DNA from: JAHRVQ01 sp963976815 | GTDB taxonomy: Bacteria; Pseudomonadota; Gammaproteobacteria; Pseudomonadales; Azotimanducaceae | Length of the DNA: 64,000 nt | Assembly: GCA_963976815.1 (NCBI GenBank) | Contig: CAXBLU010000010.1 | Location: 62,001 to 126,000 of the forward strand | Direction of reading: 5' to 3' | Shown: in pieces, positions 55,125-64,000 of the stretch | Layout: the number at the start of each line of letters is the position of its first letter | Numbering within the stretch: the stretch's first letter is position 1 | Made by a program: the position numbers and the translations under genes | Notes under the pieces: model-generated | Told to the model about the DNA's origin: nothing | Seen by the model: only the letters and a program-made list of their open reading frames with translations | Databases searched by the model: none

Positions 55125-57052
55125 TGAGCCATCAATCCGAACTCATCGCAACCAATATTGATGAATATCTAAAACAACACGAGCAAAAAGAACTGCTCCG
55201 TATGCTGACCTGTGGCAGCGTCGATGACGGCAAAAGTACATTGATCGGCAGGCTGCTACACGATTCAAAAATGATCTATGAGGATCAACTAGAAGCCGTG
55301 AAAAGCGATTCTGCGAAGGTAGGAACCGTCTCTGAGGGGTTAGATCTTGCTCTGCTCGTCGACGGTCTCCAGGCTGAGCGAGAACAGGGTATTACCATCG
55401 ATGTTGCGTACCGGTATTTTTCCACAGCAAAAAGAAAATTCATCATTGCCGACACACCCGGGCACGAGCAATACACCCGCAACATGGCGACCGGAGCATC
55501 AACCTGTGACCTGGCGATTATTCTGGTAGATGCCCGGCACGGTGTGATGACCCAGACAAAACGCCACACTTTTATTACAACACTGCTGGGCATCAAGCAC
55601 ATTATTGTTGCCATTAACAAAATGGATCTCGTCGATTACTCGGAAGAAACCTACCAACAGATCAAGCAGGACTACGCCAAGTTTTCTAGCCAGTTAGACA
55701 TGGGTGAGGTTCGCTACCTACCAATTAGCGCGCTAAACGGCGACAACGTCGTCAATAAGAGTGAGCACATGCCCTGGTATGAGGGCGCCCCGCTTATGAC
55801 AGTGCTCGAGAACATCCAGATTTCTTCGGATAAAAACTTATCGGATTTTCGATTTCCCGTGCAGTATGTCAATCGTCCTAATCTGGACTTTCGAGGATTT
55901 TGTGGCACCGTAGCATCCGGCATCGTTCGCCCCGGTGACGACATCATGGTTCTGCCATCACGAAAAACCAGCAAGGTAAAATCGATTGTGACCTTCGACG
56001 GAGAGCTAGAGGAAGCTTTTCCTCCCCTGGCTGTCACGCTCACACTGGAAGATGAAATAGATATCAGCCGTGGAGATATGTTAGTTCATCCGAACAACCT
56101 GCCGTACTTCTCGGACAAGTTAGACGTACAAATTGTCTGGATGGGCGAAGAACCCATGCAGATTGGCAAACAATATCTGTTTAAACAGACCACCAAAAAG
56201 TCTAGCGGCTCTATCAATCAAATTAAGTTTAAGACCGACGTTAATACGCTCAAACACGAAGAAACCAACAGCCTGAGCTTGAACGAAATTGGTCGCTGCG
56301 AAGTGACCCTGTCCCAACGAATTGCATTTGATGCCTACAAACCCAATCCTGGGACTGGTTCTTTTATCATTATCGACCGTTTAACCAACGTCACGGTTGG
56401 CGCTGGAATGATTGTTGGCAATGTATCAAGCAAAGCTGACTCTAGTTGGGATGCTGATAGCACTCAGACTCGCCTAAATGCGAGCAGCAGTTTGATTTCT
56501 GCCACAGAGAGAAATGCACAATTTGGTCAAACAGCAAAAACAATCCTGCTCACTGGATTGACCGGTTCAGGAAAAAGCACGATAGCCTACGCATTAGAGA
56601 GAAAACTATTCGATATGGGTCGCCCCGCTTTTGTTTTGGATGGCCAAAATATGCGACTTGGCCCAAGCAAAGATCTGGGGTTTGACTCTGACGATCGCTC
56701 AGAAAACCTGCGTAGAAGTGTTGAAATTGCGCGTTTAATGAATCAAGCAGGCATCATCGTCATCTGCTCTTTGGTTGCACCAAACGCAGAAGTTCGAGGT
56801 AAAGCCCGGGACCTTGTTGGAGATGATTTTCTTGAGGTGTATCTCAGTGCGCCATTAGAAGTCTGCAAGGAGCGCGACCAGGATGGTATTTACAAAGCAG
56901 CAGCAGAAGAAGGTTTAGATACTATTCCCGGGGTGAACCTGCCCTATGAAGCGCCTTCGAACCCAGACCTTACCTTACCGACCCATGAGATTGATATCGA
57001 AGACTCGGTCGAACAGCTAGTGAAACTACTTGAAAAATCAGGGGCTTTTTAA
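55124..57052 (+). CDS. cysNC: Bifunctional sulfate adenylyltransferase GTPase subunit / APS kinase
   Basis: 642-aa fusion. CysN part: GTPase motifs GSVDDGKST (31-39), DTPGHEQYTRNM and NKMDLVD, followed by EF-Tu-like beta domains to about residue 440. CysC part from about 470: Walker A GLTGSGKST near 478-486. The motif that is usually DGDN reads D506-G-Q508-N-M-R511, and the usual phospho-site segment is SLVAPNAEVR, not FISP. YKAAAEEGLDTIPG and YEAP remain. It produces APS and PAPS. The stop lies in a hairpin that may serve as terminator for both this gene and manC. Confidence 0.93.
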   Translation: MSHQSELIATNIDEYLKQHEQKELLRMLTCGSVDDGKSTLIGRLLHDSKMIYEDQLEAVKSDSAKVGTVSEGLDLALLVDGLQAEREQGITIDVAYRYFSTAKRKFIIADTPGHEQYTRNMATGASTCDLAIILVDARHGVMTQTKRHTFITTLLGIKHIIVAINKMDLVDYSEETYQQIKQDYAKFSSQLDMGEVRYLPISALNGDNVVNKSEHMPWYEGAPLMTVLENIQISSDKNLSDFRFPVQYVNRPNLDFRGFCGTVASGIVRPGDDIMVLPSRKTSKVKSIVTFDGELEEAFPPLAVTLTLEDEIDISRGDMLVHPNNLPYFSDKLDVQIVWMGEEPMQIGKQYLFKQTTKKSSGSINQIKFKTDVNTLKHEETNSLSLNEIGRCEVTLSQRIAFDAYKPNPGTGSFIIIDRLTNVTVGAGMIVGNVSSKADSSWDADSTQTRLNASSSLISATERNAQFGQTAKTILLTGLTGSGKSTIAYALERKLFDMGRPAFVLDGQNMRLGPSKDLGFDSDDRSENLRRSVEIARLMNQAGIIVICSLVAPNAEVRGKARDLVGDDFLEVYLSAPLEVCKERDQDGIYKAAAEEGLDTIPGVNLPYEAPSNPDLTLPTHEIDIEDSVEQLVKLLEKSGAF

Positions 57053-57058
57053 GCCCCT
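57033..57058 (-). terminator. Terminator of the manC operon, overlapping the cysNC 3' end
   Basis: Stem aggggctt (57040-57047) with aagcccct (57051-57058), three-base loop. On the minus strand it is followed by GATTTTT. The cysNC stop (57050-57052) is within the hairpin. The plus strand has no T run. Confidence 0.7.
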
Positions 57059-57084
57059 ATTCGCTGCTGCTTGTTTCGTTCGAC

Positions 57085-58494
57085 TTATTTGGTTCGACCG
57101 TAATTATCTTCGAAGCGGACAATATCGTCTTCTCCTAGATAGTCGCCGGATTGGACTTCGATAAGTTTTAAAGGGATTTTCCCTGGGTTGCGTAATCTGT
57201 GTTTTTCGCCTAGCGGAATGTAGGTAGATTGGTTTTTCTCGACCGTAAAAACTTTTTCACCGCAGGTAACTTCGGCTGTACCAGAAACCACAATCCAGTG
57301 TTCTGCTCGGTGGTAATGTTTTTGTAGGCTTAAACTGGCACCAGGGTTAACGATAATTCTTTTTACTTGAAACCCATCGTCCGCATCAATTGAGTCATAA
57401 CTTCCCCAGGGTCGCTGAACCTTCCGGTGATTGAGGTGCTCGCTGCCACCACGCACTTCGATGGCCTGAACAATCTCTTTGACCTTTTGTACCTGGTCAC
57501 GACGTGCCACTAATAGCGCATCGTCCGTATCAATGATGACCAGGTCTTCTACGCCAACTAAAGCAACTAACCTGCCTTCAGAATCAACCAGGTTATTCTT
57601 TGAGTCTTGCTGTAATACGTCTCCAGCAAACTTATTACCCATTTCATCCTTCTCGGAGACCTCCCAGACCGAGGACCAGGAACCGACATCATTCCAGCCA
57701 ATGTCAACGGGAAGCACGACGGCATTTTCTGTGTGTTCCATCACCGCATAGTCGATTGAATCACTAGGGCATTCGGAGAAGGAAGTAGCTTCAATTCTTG
57801 TAAAATCTAGATCTCGGACTGCGGCATCATAACTTTTTGTACATTGCTTAAGAATCTCCGGCTGGTGACGGCCTAATTCGCCCAGATAATCCTCAGCACG
57901 AAACATAAACATGCCACTATTCCAGTAGTAGTTTCCAGCCGCTAGATAGGATTCGGCTGTCGCTAAGTCAGGTTTCTCGACAAACTTTGAAACGCTACGA
58001 GCGCCACCGCCACAGTCCTCTCCAGCTTGGATGTACCCGTATCCAACTTCTGGACTTTGCGGGACTATCCCAAAAGTTACCAAACTACCTTGCTCAGCAA
58101 GCTGCGCACCTTTTTCAATTTGTTGTATGAACTCTTCGACATTTTCAATAATGTGGTCTGCCGCCAACACCAACAAAACTGAATTTTTTGAGGGACTCGC
58201 TAACGCTGCCAGGGCAACGGCCGGAGCAGTATTCTTACCGACTGGCTCTAGCAAGATGTCAGCGGGCCGGATGTCGCATACACGCAGTTGCTCTGCGACT
58301 AAGAAACGGTGTGCCTCATTACATATAATGATGGGTGCTTCTGTTTCCAGCGACTCAAGACGCAGGAGCGTTTCCTGCAGCATTGTATGTTCGCCAAATA
58401 AAGTAAGAAATTGTTTCGGGTACTCTTTTCTAGACTTCGGCCACATTCGTGTCCCTGATCCGCCAGATAATACCACTGGGACAATGCTGGTCAT
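57085..58494 (-). CDS. manC: Mannose-1-phosphate guanylyltransferase / mannose-6-phosphate isomerase
   Basis: Type II bifunctional enzyme of 469 aa. Nucleotidyltransferase domain at the N-terminus (VVLSGGSGTRMWPKSRKEYPKQFL; about residues 8-31) and a cupin isomerase domain at the C-terminus (QRPWGSYDSID-DDGFQVKRI, near 360; QKHYHRAEHWIVVSG, near 393). It supplies GDP-mannose. No phosphomannomutase gene is in the window. It starts 21 bases after rfbD's stop, so the ligase-rfbA-rfbC-rfbD-manC set is one likely operon. Confidence 0.95.
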   Translation of the reverse strand: MTSIVPVVLSGGSGTRMWPKSRKEYPKQFLTLFGEHTMLQETLLRLESLETEAPIIICNEAHRFLVAEQLRVCDIRPADILLEPVGKNTAPAVALAALASPSKNSVLLVLAADHIIENVEEFIQQIEKGAQLAEQGSLVTFGIVPQSPEVGYGYIQAGEDCGGGARSVSKFVEKPDLATAESYLAAGNYYWNSGMFMFRAEDYLGELGRHQPEILKQCTKSYDAAVRDLDFTRIEATSFSECPSDSIDYAVMEHTENAVVLPVDIGWNDVGSWSSVWEVSEKDEMGNKFAGDVLQQDSKNNLVDSEGRLVALVGVEDLVIIDTDDALLVARRDQVQKVKEIVQAIEVRGGSEHLNHRKVQRPWGSYDSIDADDGFQVKRIIVNPGASLSLQKHYHRAEHWIVVSGTAEVTCGEKVFTVEKNQSTYIPLGEKHRLRNPGKIPLKLIEVQSGDYLGEDDIVRFEDNYGRTK

Positions 58495-58515
58495 GTCATA
58501 AACTCTTCAATCCAT

Positions 58516-59406
58516 TTAGTTAGCGACTCGCTGGTCGGCTAGAGCATCTAGCATTCGACTCAGTTGATCTTGCCAGGGTAACTGTCGTATCTTGGTGTAT
58601 CGCTTGAGGGTTGGGTAGCAATATAAGGCGCTATACATTGGTCGCTCAGCAGCAGTTGGATATTCTGAACTCAATATTGGAAATGCTGCTCCCTTAGACG
58701 AAATCAAACCCTTGTTTAGAGCGCGCTGGCCAATTTCATTGGCAAAGTCGTACCAGGTTGTGACCCCTTTATCGCACCAATGATAGACGCCGGGCGAAAA
58801 CTGTCTTGTATCCAACACATGCCAAATTAACTCTGCCAAACCCATCGCATAGGTTGGAGAGCCTTGCTGGTTATGAACAACCCTAAAGGACTCTTTGGTT
58901 TCAAACAGTCTCAGCATGGTTTTGACAAAATTGGACCCAAACTCACTATAGAGCCACGACGTTCGGATAATCATCGTATCCTCAGGCATGATTTGAGCGA
59001 GAGCGACTTCGCCTAACAGCTTGGTTTGCCCGTAAACGCCTACCGGAGAGCAAATATCATCAGGATGATAAGGCTTTCTTGATTTTCCATCAAAGACGAA
59101 ATCTGTTGAAATATGAATGACTTTTATTCGGCGTTCAGAGCAAAGATTTGCAAGATCCATGACTCCAAAATGGTTCACGTTTGCGGCGGCGTCTCTGTCG
59201 TTCTCGGCGCCATCAACGTTTGTATATGCCGCACAATTAACAACATAGTCCGGCTTAATTTCATCAAACGCAGCTCGGATTGAGCCACGGTCAGCTAAAT
59301 CCAGGTCAAGCTTGTTGGCAAATTTTATATCGAGATCCACGGGAGGTTGAACCTTGAGGCATTGCCCCAATTGACCGTTGGCACCAATTACGAGAACCTT
59401 TCGCAC
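58516..59406 (-). CDS. rfbD: dTDP-4-dehydrorhamnose reductase
   Basis: Last step of dTDP-L-rhamnose synthesis, 296 aa. NAD(P)-binding GANGQLGQ (about 8-15), catalytic YGQTK with following LLGE (about 123-130), and STDFVFDG. GTG at 59406 with GGGGCAGG upstream is chosen; TTG at 59418 is the longer alternative. The 142-bp gap to rfbC is the only break in the operon. Confidence 0.93.
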   Translation of the reverse strand: MRKVLVIGANGQLGQCLKVQPPVDLDIKFANKLDLDLADRGSIRAAFDEIKPDYVVNCAAYTNVDGAENDRDAAANVNHFGVMDLANLCSERRIKVIHISTDFVFDGKSRKPYHPDDICSPVGVYGQTKLLGEVALAQIMPEDTMIIRTSWLYSEFGSNFVKTMLRLFETKESFRVVHNQQGSPTYAMGLAELIWHVLDTRQFSPGVYHWCDKGVTTWYDFANEIGQRALNKGLISSKGAAFPILSSEYPTAAERPMYSALYCYPTLKRYTKIRQLPWQDQLSRMLDALADQRVAN

Positions 59407-59560
59407 AGCCTGCCCCAATGTGAATGTTGTTTTAAAATATTAACCTACCAGCAACCGAAGAACAAAGCTGATGCTTAGAAGCTCTCCACCGAAAGCGACT
59501 GGTGATTTAACAAACAATTTGAATCAAGTATGCCTGTCTAAAATGATCTTTCGGCAAGCT

Positions 59561-60091
59561 CTAGTTGAATACTTCAGCATCCTTGAATGAAGTCGCAGCG
59601 CTATCTTTCTGACTCAAAATTGGTGGCTCCGTAATCTGCCAGTCAATTCCTAAATCAGAATCGTCCCATCTGATCGATCGCTCATCTTCAGGCGCGTAGT
59701 AGTCCGTACATTTGTAGAAGAATTCAGCTTCATCCGACAAGACCACGAATCCATGAGCAAATCCGGGAGGCACCCATAGCATTCGACAATCCTGATCATC
59801 CAACTCAACGGCAACATGACACCCAAAAGTCGTCGAACTCTTACGCAGGTCCACCGCTACATCTAACACTCTGCCACTAAGTACTCGTACAAGTTTTCCT
59901 TGTGGCTTTGTTAACTGGTAGTGCAACCCCCTTAGGATCCCATTAGTAGATTTGCTGTGGTTGTCCTGAACAAACACATGCTCAGGCAACCAGGATGCTC
60001 GAAAAGATTCAAAAAAGAAGCCTCGAGCATCACCGAACTTTTCCGGCTCAATAATTTTTACATCAGGGATATCAGTGTCGAATATGTTCAT
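59561..60091 (-). CDS. rfbC: dTDP-4-dehydrorhamnose 3,5-epimerase
   Basis: 176-aa cupin epimerase. GILRGLHYQ (near residues 53-61) with catalytic His, and CRMLWVPPGFAHGFVVLSD. Overlaps rfbA by four bases (ATGA). Confidence 0.95.
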   Translation of the reverse strand: MNIFDTDIPDVKIIEPEKFGDARGFFFESFRASWLPEHVFVQDNHSKSTNGILRGLHYQLTKPQGKLVRVLSGRVLDVAVDLRKSSTTFGCHVAVELDDQDCRMLWVPPGFAHGFVVLSDEAEFFYKCTDYYAPEDERSIRWDDSDLGIDWQITEPPILSQKDSAATSFKDAEVFN

Positions 60092-60960
60092 ATTTCTGCA
60101 ATTTGTAACAAGTATTCACCATAGCCACTTTTCATCAGTGGCTGTGCTAATGACATCAACTGTTGCTTATCTATGTAGCCCATTCGATAGGCAATCTCTT
60201 CGATACAGGCAATTTTTAAGCCCTGACGCTCCTCAACAATCCTAACGAAGTTTGCCGCTTCGAGCAGATCATCCTGTCTGCCGGTATCTAGCCAGGCAGT
60301 CCCTCTGGACAGCAACTCAACGGACAATTCACCACGCTTGAGATAAGCATTATTCACATCTGTTATTTCAAGCTCTCCGCGGATGGATGGTTGAAGAGTC
60401 GATGCTATCTCAACGACGGAATTATCGTAAAAATATAAGCCAGTCACCGCATAGTTGGATTTTGGGGACTGCGGTTTTTCTTCAATGGATGTAGCTGCTC
60501 CTTCTGCATCAAATTCGACGACTCCGTATTCAGAAGGGTCACTGACATAGTAGCCAAAAACAGTCGCACCCGATTCCTTTGATGATGCAGATTGAAGTCT
60601 TTTTGACATTCCTTCCGCATAAAAAATGTTGTCCCCTAGGATCAGGCTGACGCTATCATCGCCTATAAATTTTTCACCGATTAGAAACGCTTCTGCTAAG
60701 CCGCCGGGGTGGACTTGTTGTGCGTATTTCAGACTAACACCGAGTTGCTCACCATCGCCTAGAAGATTCTTAAAGGCGTCTGCATCTCGAGGCGTTGAGA
60801 TGATCAATATATCAGTAATTCCTGCCAACATTAGGGTGGACAGCGGATAGTAGATCATTGGCTTATCGTATACCGGCAGTAGCTGTTTGCTGACCGAGAT
60901 CGTTAAAGGGTGTAAACGGGTACCGGAACCCCCTGCTAAAATGATGCCTTTTCTGCTCAA
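60088..60960 (-). CDS. rfbA: Glucose-1-phosphate thymidylyltransferase
   Basis: First enzyme of dTDP-L-rhamnose synthesis, 290 aa. The start is a TTG at 60960; the protein begins MSRKGIILAGGSGTRLHP, the diagnostic nucleotide-binding loop. LILGDNIFYAEGM and GTAWLDTGR are present. It follows the polymerase/ligase gene by 16 bases. Confidence 0.94.
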   Translation of the reverse strand: MSRKGIILAGGSGTRLHPLTISVSKQLLPVYDKPMIYYPLSTLMLAGITDILIISTPRDADAFKNLLGDGEQLGVSLKYAQQVHPGGLAEAFLIGEKFIGDDSVSLILGDNIFYAEGMSKRLQSASSKESGATVFGYYVSDPSEYGVVEFDAEGAATSIEEKPQSPKSNYAVTGLYFYDNSVVEIASTLQPSIRGELEITDVNNAYLKRGELSVELLSRGTAWLDTGRQDDLLEAANFVRIVEERQGLKIACIEEIAYRMGYIDKQQLMSLAQPLMKSGYGEYLLQIAEI

Positions 60961-60976
60961 TGCAAACGCCTTTTTG

Positions 60977-62185
60977 TCATTCTTGATGATCCGAATCAGC
61001 CATGAATTCTTCCCTCATAATTAGGAAAATAGGCAACCAAAATATTAGCCAGACAAAATCCATATTTGCCACTATCAGGCTCCCATCAAACATAAAGATC
61101 GCGGCAGAGTAAAACAGCGCTCCTCCCAAAAGCCAACGTTGTTCAGACCGGCGCTCGAACAATCCTCCGAGCGCCACCAGATAAAGCGCAAAAAGAACAA
61201 GAAAACCTACCAGGCCCAGTTGGTAAATCACACTTACAAACAGATTGTGAGGATGTTGGAAGGTGCAAAGAATACCCATCCGAATTACCTCAACTTCTTC
61301 ACAATCAATGTTTGGAGTACTGAGGGCGGAATAGCCAAGCCCAAACATCAATCCGTCGTCAAAGGAGGCGGCAAGGGTAGATTCCCAGACATCAGGTCTC
61401 TTTTCTTCTACTAGGACGTTGAACATCTGTAAAACCGCGACCATCAAGATACCACTGAGAAAAACCCAAAGTAGTGATTGTCGAATGAAGCTGGATTCCC
61501 AAAGCGCAGCAAACGAGAGGGCAGTCAAAGCGACTAGGAGAGCGAAAAAAACAACTGAAGATTCAAGCAATAGCACCGTCGCAAGTGAAATCACCGCTAC
61601 AAAAGCATGAAGGATTCCCTGCATAGTCATCCGATACTTAATGGAATAGTTGAGTGCGATCAGTAGCACAAAACCAAATGCGATGGCAGCAACACTCCGG
61701 ACATTCCAGGCACCGACAGGATCCAAGTTTAGATTAAGCAACTCATTTAACAGCAATATCAAGGCTGAAATTGTTGCTGTGGACAACACACTAACCATCA
61801 CAATTCTGGTTAAGTTTACCTTTTGTGGGATATGTAGAAATGCAGTTGCAACAAAACAAAGTACGACAAGGTCAACAGCAATGGATTGCAGATCCATCCC
61901 CATCCCACTTTCGGGACTATACCAGGCAAGGCTGATTAGGATATAGAGTAGGATAATGAAAAAAATAGAAAAGCTATGCGAATTCCGAAGTCGGCGAAAG
62001 CTCACTACTGGCGAAAAAATACAACTGACTAGTCCAGTCAATGAGAGAAAGTAAGCTGGAATCGCACTTCCGTGCCGGGTTGTGATCAGAAAATAACCCG
62101 CGAACACGAGACAAATCCAAACCACAGCGGCTCGTGAGAGCAGTTCTTGAACTGTGTTTCTAGCTTCCTGGCTGATAAACTTCAT
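60977..62185 (-). CDS. O-antigen polymerase/ligase-type membrane protein (Wzy/WaaL superfamily)
   Basis: 402-aa protein with about eleven transmembrane segments and a periplasmic loop (about 255-315) ending in FQHPHNLFVSVIYQLGLVGF, the H-N motif of the superfamily. ATG at 62185 is chosen; a GTG at 62269 would overlap the divergent dehydratase start. Whether it polymerises repeat units or ligates glycan to lipid A core cannot be decided from sequence. It heads the leftward operon. Confidence 0.82.
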   Translation of the reverse strand: MKFISQEARNTVQELLSRAAVVWICLVFAGYFLITTRHGSAIPAYFLSLTGLVSCIFSPVVSFRRLRNSHSFSIFFIILLYILISLAWYSPESGMGMDLQSIAVDLVVLCFVATAFLHIPQKVNLTRIVMVSVLSTATISALILLLNELLNLNLDPVGAWNVRSVAAIAFGFVLLIALNYSIKYRMTMQGILHAFVAVISLATVLLLESSVVFFALLVALTALSFAALWESSFIRQSLLWVFLSGILMVAVLQMFNVLVEEKRPDVWESTLAASFDDGLMFGLGYSALSTPNIDCEEVEVIRMGILCTFQHPHNLFVSVIYQLGLVGFLVLFALYLVALGGLFERRSEQRWLLGGALFYSAAIFMFDGSLIVANMDFVWLIFWLPIFLIMREEFMADSDHQE

Positions 62186-62210
62186 CTTCTGGTTTCTTTT
62201 AGGCCCACTT

Positions 62211-64000
62211 ATGGTCGAATGGCTTAGTAATCTGTCGCGCAACTCGAAGAGGCTTTTGGCGGTTTCCACTGATCTAGTGACTATCCCAACAGCACTTTGG
62301 CTTTCGTTTGCACTTCGATTGGAAGAAGTCTACGCACCCGACGTTCGTATCGCCACCACTATGGCGCTCGCCACACTTACCACTGTCGCCGTTTTTGTTA
62401 GGCTAGGGCTTTATAGAGCGGTGATACGATACGCAGGCTTGCAAATGTTCAACACCATATTCATCGGCGTAAGCGTATCAGTCTTTCTGCTTGCCGTGCT
62501 CGCGTTCTTGTTCCAAGCGCAGATGCCGAGGTCTGTACCTTTCATTTATTTCGGGATTGCTCTAATTGCTGTCTCCGCAACCAGGTTACTCATTCGCCAC
62601 CTATTGACGATTGACCGCCACCAAAAAACAAAGAAAGTTATCATCTACGGAGCCGGCTCCGCTGGTTTGCAACTATCCAATGCATTACTTCAGGGACTGG
62701 AGTACCAACCTGTTGGGTTTGTTGATGACGACAAACTTAAGCAAGGGAGTGAAATTAATGGTCTCCGCGTCTACAAACCACGCAAACTCTGCACTCTTAT
62801 TGCTGAATTTGGGGTCCAGGAAGTATTACTGGCGATATCCACGTTAACCCCTTCTCGGCGAGGCCAAATCGTACATTCACTTGCTCAGTTCAACGTCAAG
62901 GTCAAGACGATACCAGGTATGTTAGAACTCATCGATGGTACATCTAAAATTGAAGAAATTCGGAACCTCAAAGTAGAAGAGCTACTAGGTAGAGAACAAG
63001 TGCCGCCTGACCCTCTGTTACTGAATGCCTGCGTTAAAGGTAAAGCAGTATTGGTCACAGGCGCAGGTGGTTCGATAGGTAGTGAGCTTTGCAGGCAAAT
63101 AGCGGAGATAGGACCTTCTCAGCTAATTATTTTTGAATCTTCCGAGTTTGCATTGTATTCAATAGAAGAAGAACTAACACAAAAGGAGTACGATTTCCCA
63201 ATACTACCTATGCTGGGAAACGTTCAAGACGAGCAATTAGTACTCAGAATACTTCAGAAATTTTCCATTAAAACCGTTTACCATTCAGCCGCGTATAAGC
63301 ATGTGCCGCTCGTTGAGCAAAATCTTGCCGCTGGCGTATCAAATAACATACTAGGTACCTATGCCACAGCAAACGCTGCCAAAACTGCAGGAGTCAGAAA
63401 CTTTATTCTCATCTCTACTGATAAAGCTGTGCGTCCAACCAACATCATGGGTGCGACTAAACGGGTAGCTGAACAAATCCTCCAAAACCTAGCTGAATCT
63501 AAGGATTCTACTACAACCTTCACGATGGTTCGATTCGGAAACGTGCTAGCTTCCTCTGGCTCGGTTGTCCCAAAGTTTAAGCAACAGATAGAGTCAGGCG
63601 GACCTGTTACAGTCACACACCCAGAAATAACTCGATATTTCATGACAATCCCAGAGGCGGTACAACTCGTGATTCAGGCGGGAACGCTAGGAGAAGGTGG
63701 AGACGTGTTCGTTCTTGATATGGGCGAACCTGTAAAAATCAAAAATTTGGCTGAAACAATTATTGTGCTACTCGGAAAGTCGCTTCGGACAACCGAGTTC
63801 CAAGAAGGTGAAATAGAAATCAAGTACACTGGGCTTCGTCCAGGTGAAAAGCTATACGAAGAGCTGCTCATTGGTGAAAACTGCGTTGGTACTGCCCACC
63901 CAATGATCACCAGAGCCATCGAGTCGAAATTAAAATCGCCACAGCTCGAGTCAGTGATTGACTGCCTTCGAGAAGCCTGCAGAAGTGACGACCTTCTTCA
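62211..64000 (+). CDS. Nucleoside-diphosphate-sugar 4,6-dehydratase, WbpM/PglF/FlaA1-like (3' part outside window)
   Basis: At least 596 codons, cut by the right edge. Four N-terminal membrane segments (about 15-115), a Rossmann-like region beginning IIYGAGSAGLQL (about 145), then the catalytic short-chain dehydrogenase domain: TGAGGSIGSELCRQ (about 284), SAAYKHVPLVE, and STDKAVRPTNIMGATK near 403-418, where Met replaces the usual Tyr (S-M-K type). FGNVLASSGSVVPKF and TGLRPGEKLYEELL are standard. It typically makes 4-keto-6-deoxy-UDP-GlcNAc for O-antigen sugars such as QuiNAc, FucNAc or bacillosamine. Confidence 0.93.
   Translation, partial: MVEWLSNLSRNSKRLLAVSTDLVTIPTALWLSFALRLEEVYAPDVRIATTMALATLTTVAVFVRLGLYRAVIRYAGLQMFNTIFIGVSVSVFLLAVLAFLFQAQMPRSVPFIYFGIALIAVSATRLLIRHLLTIDRHQKTKKVIIYGAGSAGLQLSNALLQGLEYQPVGFVDDDKLKQGSEINGLRVYKPRKLCTLIAEFGVQEVLLAISTLTPSRRGQIVHSLAQFNVKVKTIPGMLELIDGTSKIEEIRNLKVEELLGREQVPPDPLLLNACVKGKAVLVTGAGGSIGSELCRQIAEIGPSQLIIFESSEFALYSIEEELTQKEYDFPILPMLGNVQDEQLVLRILQKFSIKTVYHSAAYKHVPLVEQNLAAGVSNNILGTYATANAAKTAGVRNFILISTDKAVRPTNIMGATKRVAEQILQNLAESKDSTTTFTMVRFGNVLASSGSVVPKFKQQIESGGPVTVTHPEITRYFMTIPEAVQLVIQAGTLGEGGDVFVLDMGEPVKIKNLAETIIVLLGKSLRTTEFQEGEIEIKYTGLRPGEKLYEELLIGENCVGTAHPMITRAIESKLKSPQLESVIDCLREACRSDDLL

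Overview
The window looks like a chromosomal stretch of a marine or halotolerant gammaproteobacterium. Evidence: a Na+-translocating NADH:quinone reductase (nqr) operon, a LexA gene with classic CTGT-N8-ACAG operators, ribosome modulation factor (Rmf), a class 2 PyrD, a large NAD-dependent glutamate dehydrogenase, and CsiV and SapC families. From memory (not checked by search), the order nqr - gap - mfd - csiV - methylthioinosine phosphorylase - lexA - topA - slt - rmf - pyrD - gdhB - moxR/VWA - pepN resembles the corresponding region of Pseudomonas, so I place it near the Pseudomonadales/Cellvibrionales. Most of the window is ordinary, compact core genome; I see no insertion sequence, prophage, CRISPR array or defence island.

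Layout. 1-3455: nqrA-B-C-(D) on the minus strand, running off the left edge. 3748-10823: gap (long form), a membrane-anchored aspartic protease, then mfd and csiV on plus. 10836-14969: a minus-strand run of SPOR protein, MscS-type channel, hypoxanthine phosphoribosyltransferase, SapC and methylthioinosine phosphorylase, in which the last enzyme makes hypoxanthine and the phosphoribosyltransferase recovers it. 15073-18467: lexA with its SOS promoter, convergent with topA over a shared terminator. 18654-26509: a small unknown membrane protein, Usp, Slt, an EAL-HDOD protein, TatD, a glutaredoxin-like protein, an ABC-F ATPase and a ZntR-like regulator with a readable operator. 26719-35571: a D-Ala-D-Ala-ligase-like gene that lacks a standard start codon, amtB, rmf, and gdhB-DUF2835-pyrD. 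35825-42696: a six-gene MoxR/DUF58/DUF4381/VWA/VWA-TPR/BatD operon. 42693-51839: pepN, DUF2797, rhomboid, XdhC, a MobA-like nucleotidyltransferase, nadK, cysE and a D-cysteine desulfhydrase-like enzyme.

52156-64000 is the start of a surface-polysaccharide locus: a small phosphoglycosyl transferase placed directly behind tRNA-Val and tRNA-Asp, rfbB, manC, rfbD, rfbC, rfbA, an O-antigen polymerase/ligase and a WbpM-like nucleotide-sugar 4,6-dehydratase cut by the right edge. A sulfate-activation operon (cysD and a cysN-cysC fusion) sits in the opposite direction inside this locus. It may simply feed cysteine synthesis, but its position raises the possibility that PAPS is used to sulfate the polysaccharide.

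The items most worth checking are the cysDNC placement, the missing start codon of the ligase gene, the tRNA-to-phosphoglycosyl-transferase arrangement, and the salvage operon with SapC. I did not find a clearly new multi-gene system.
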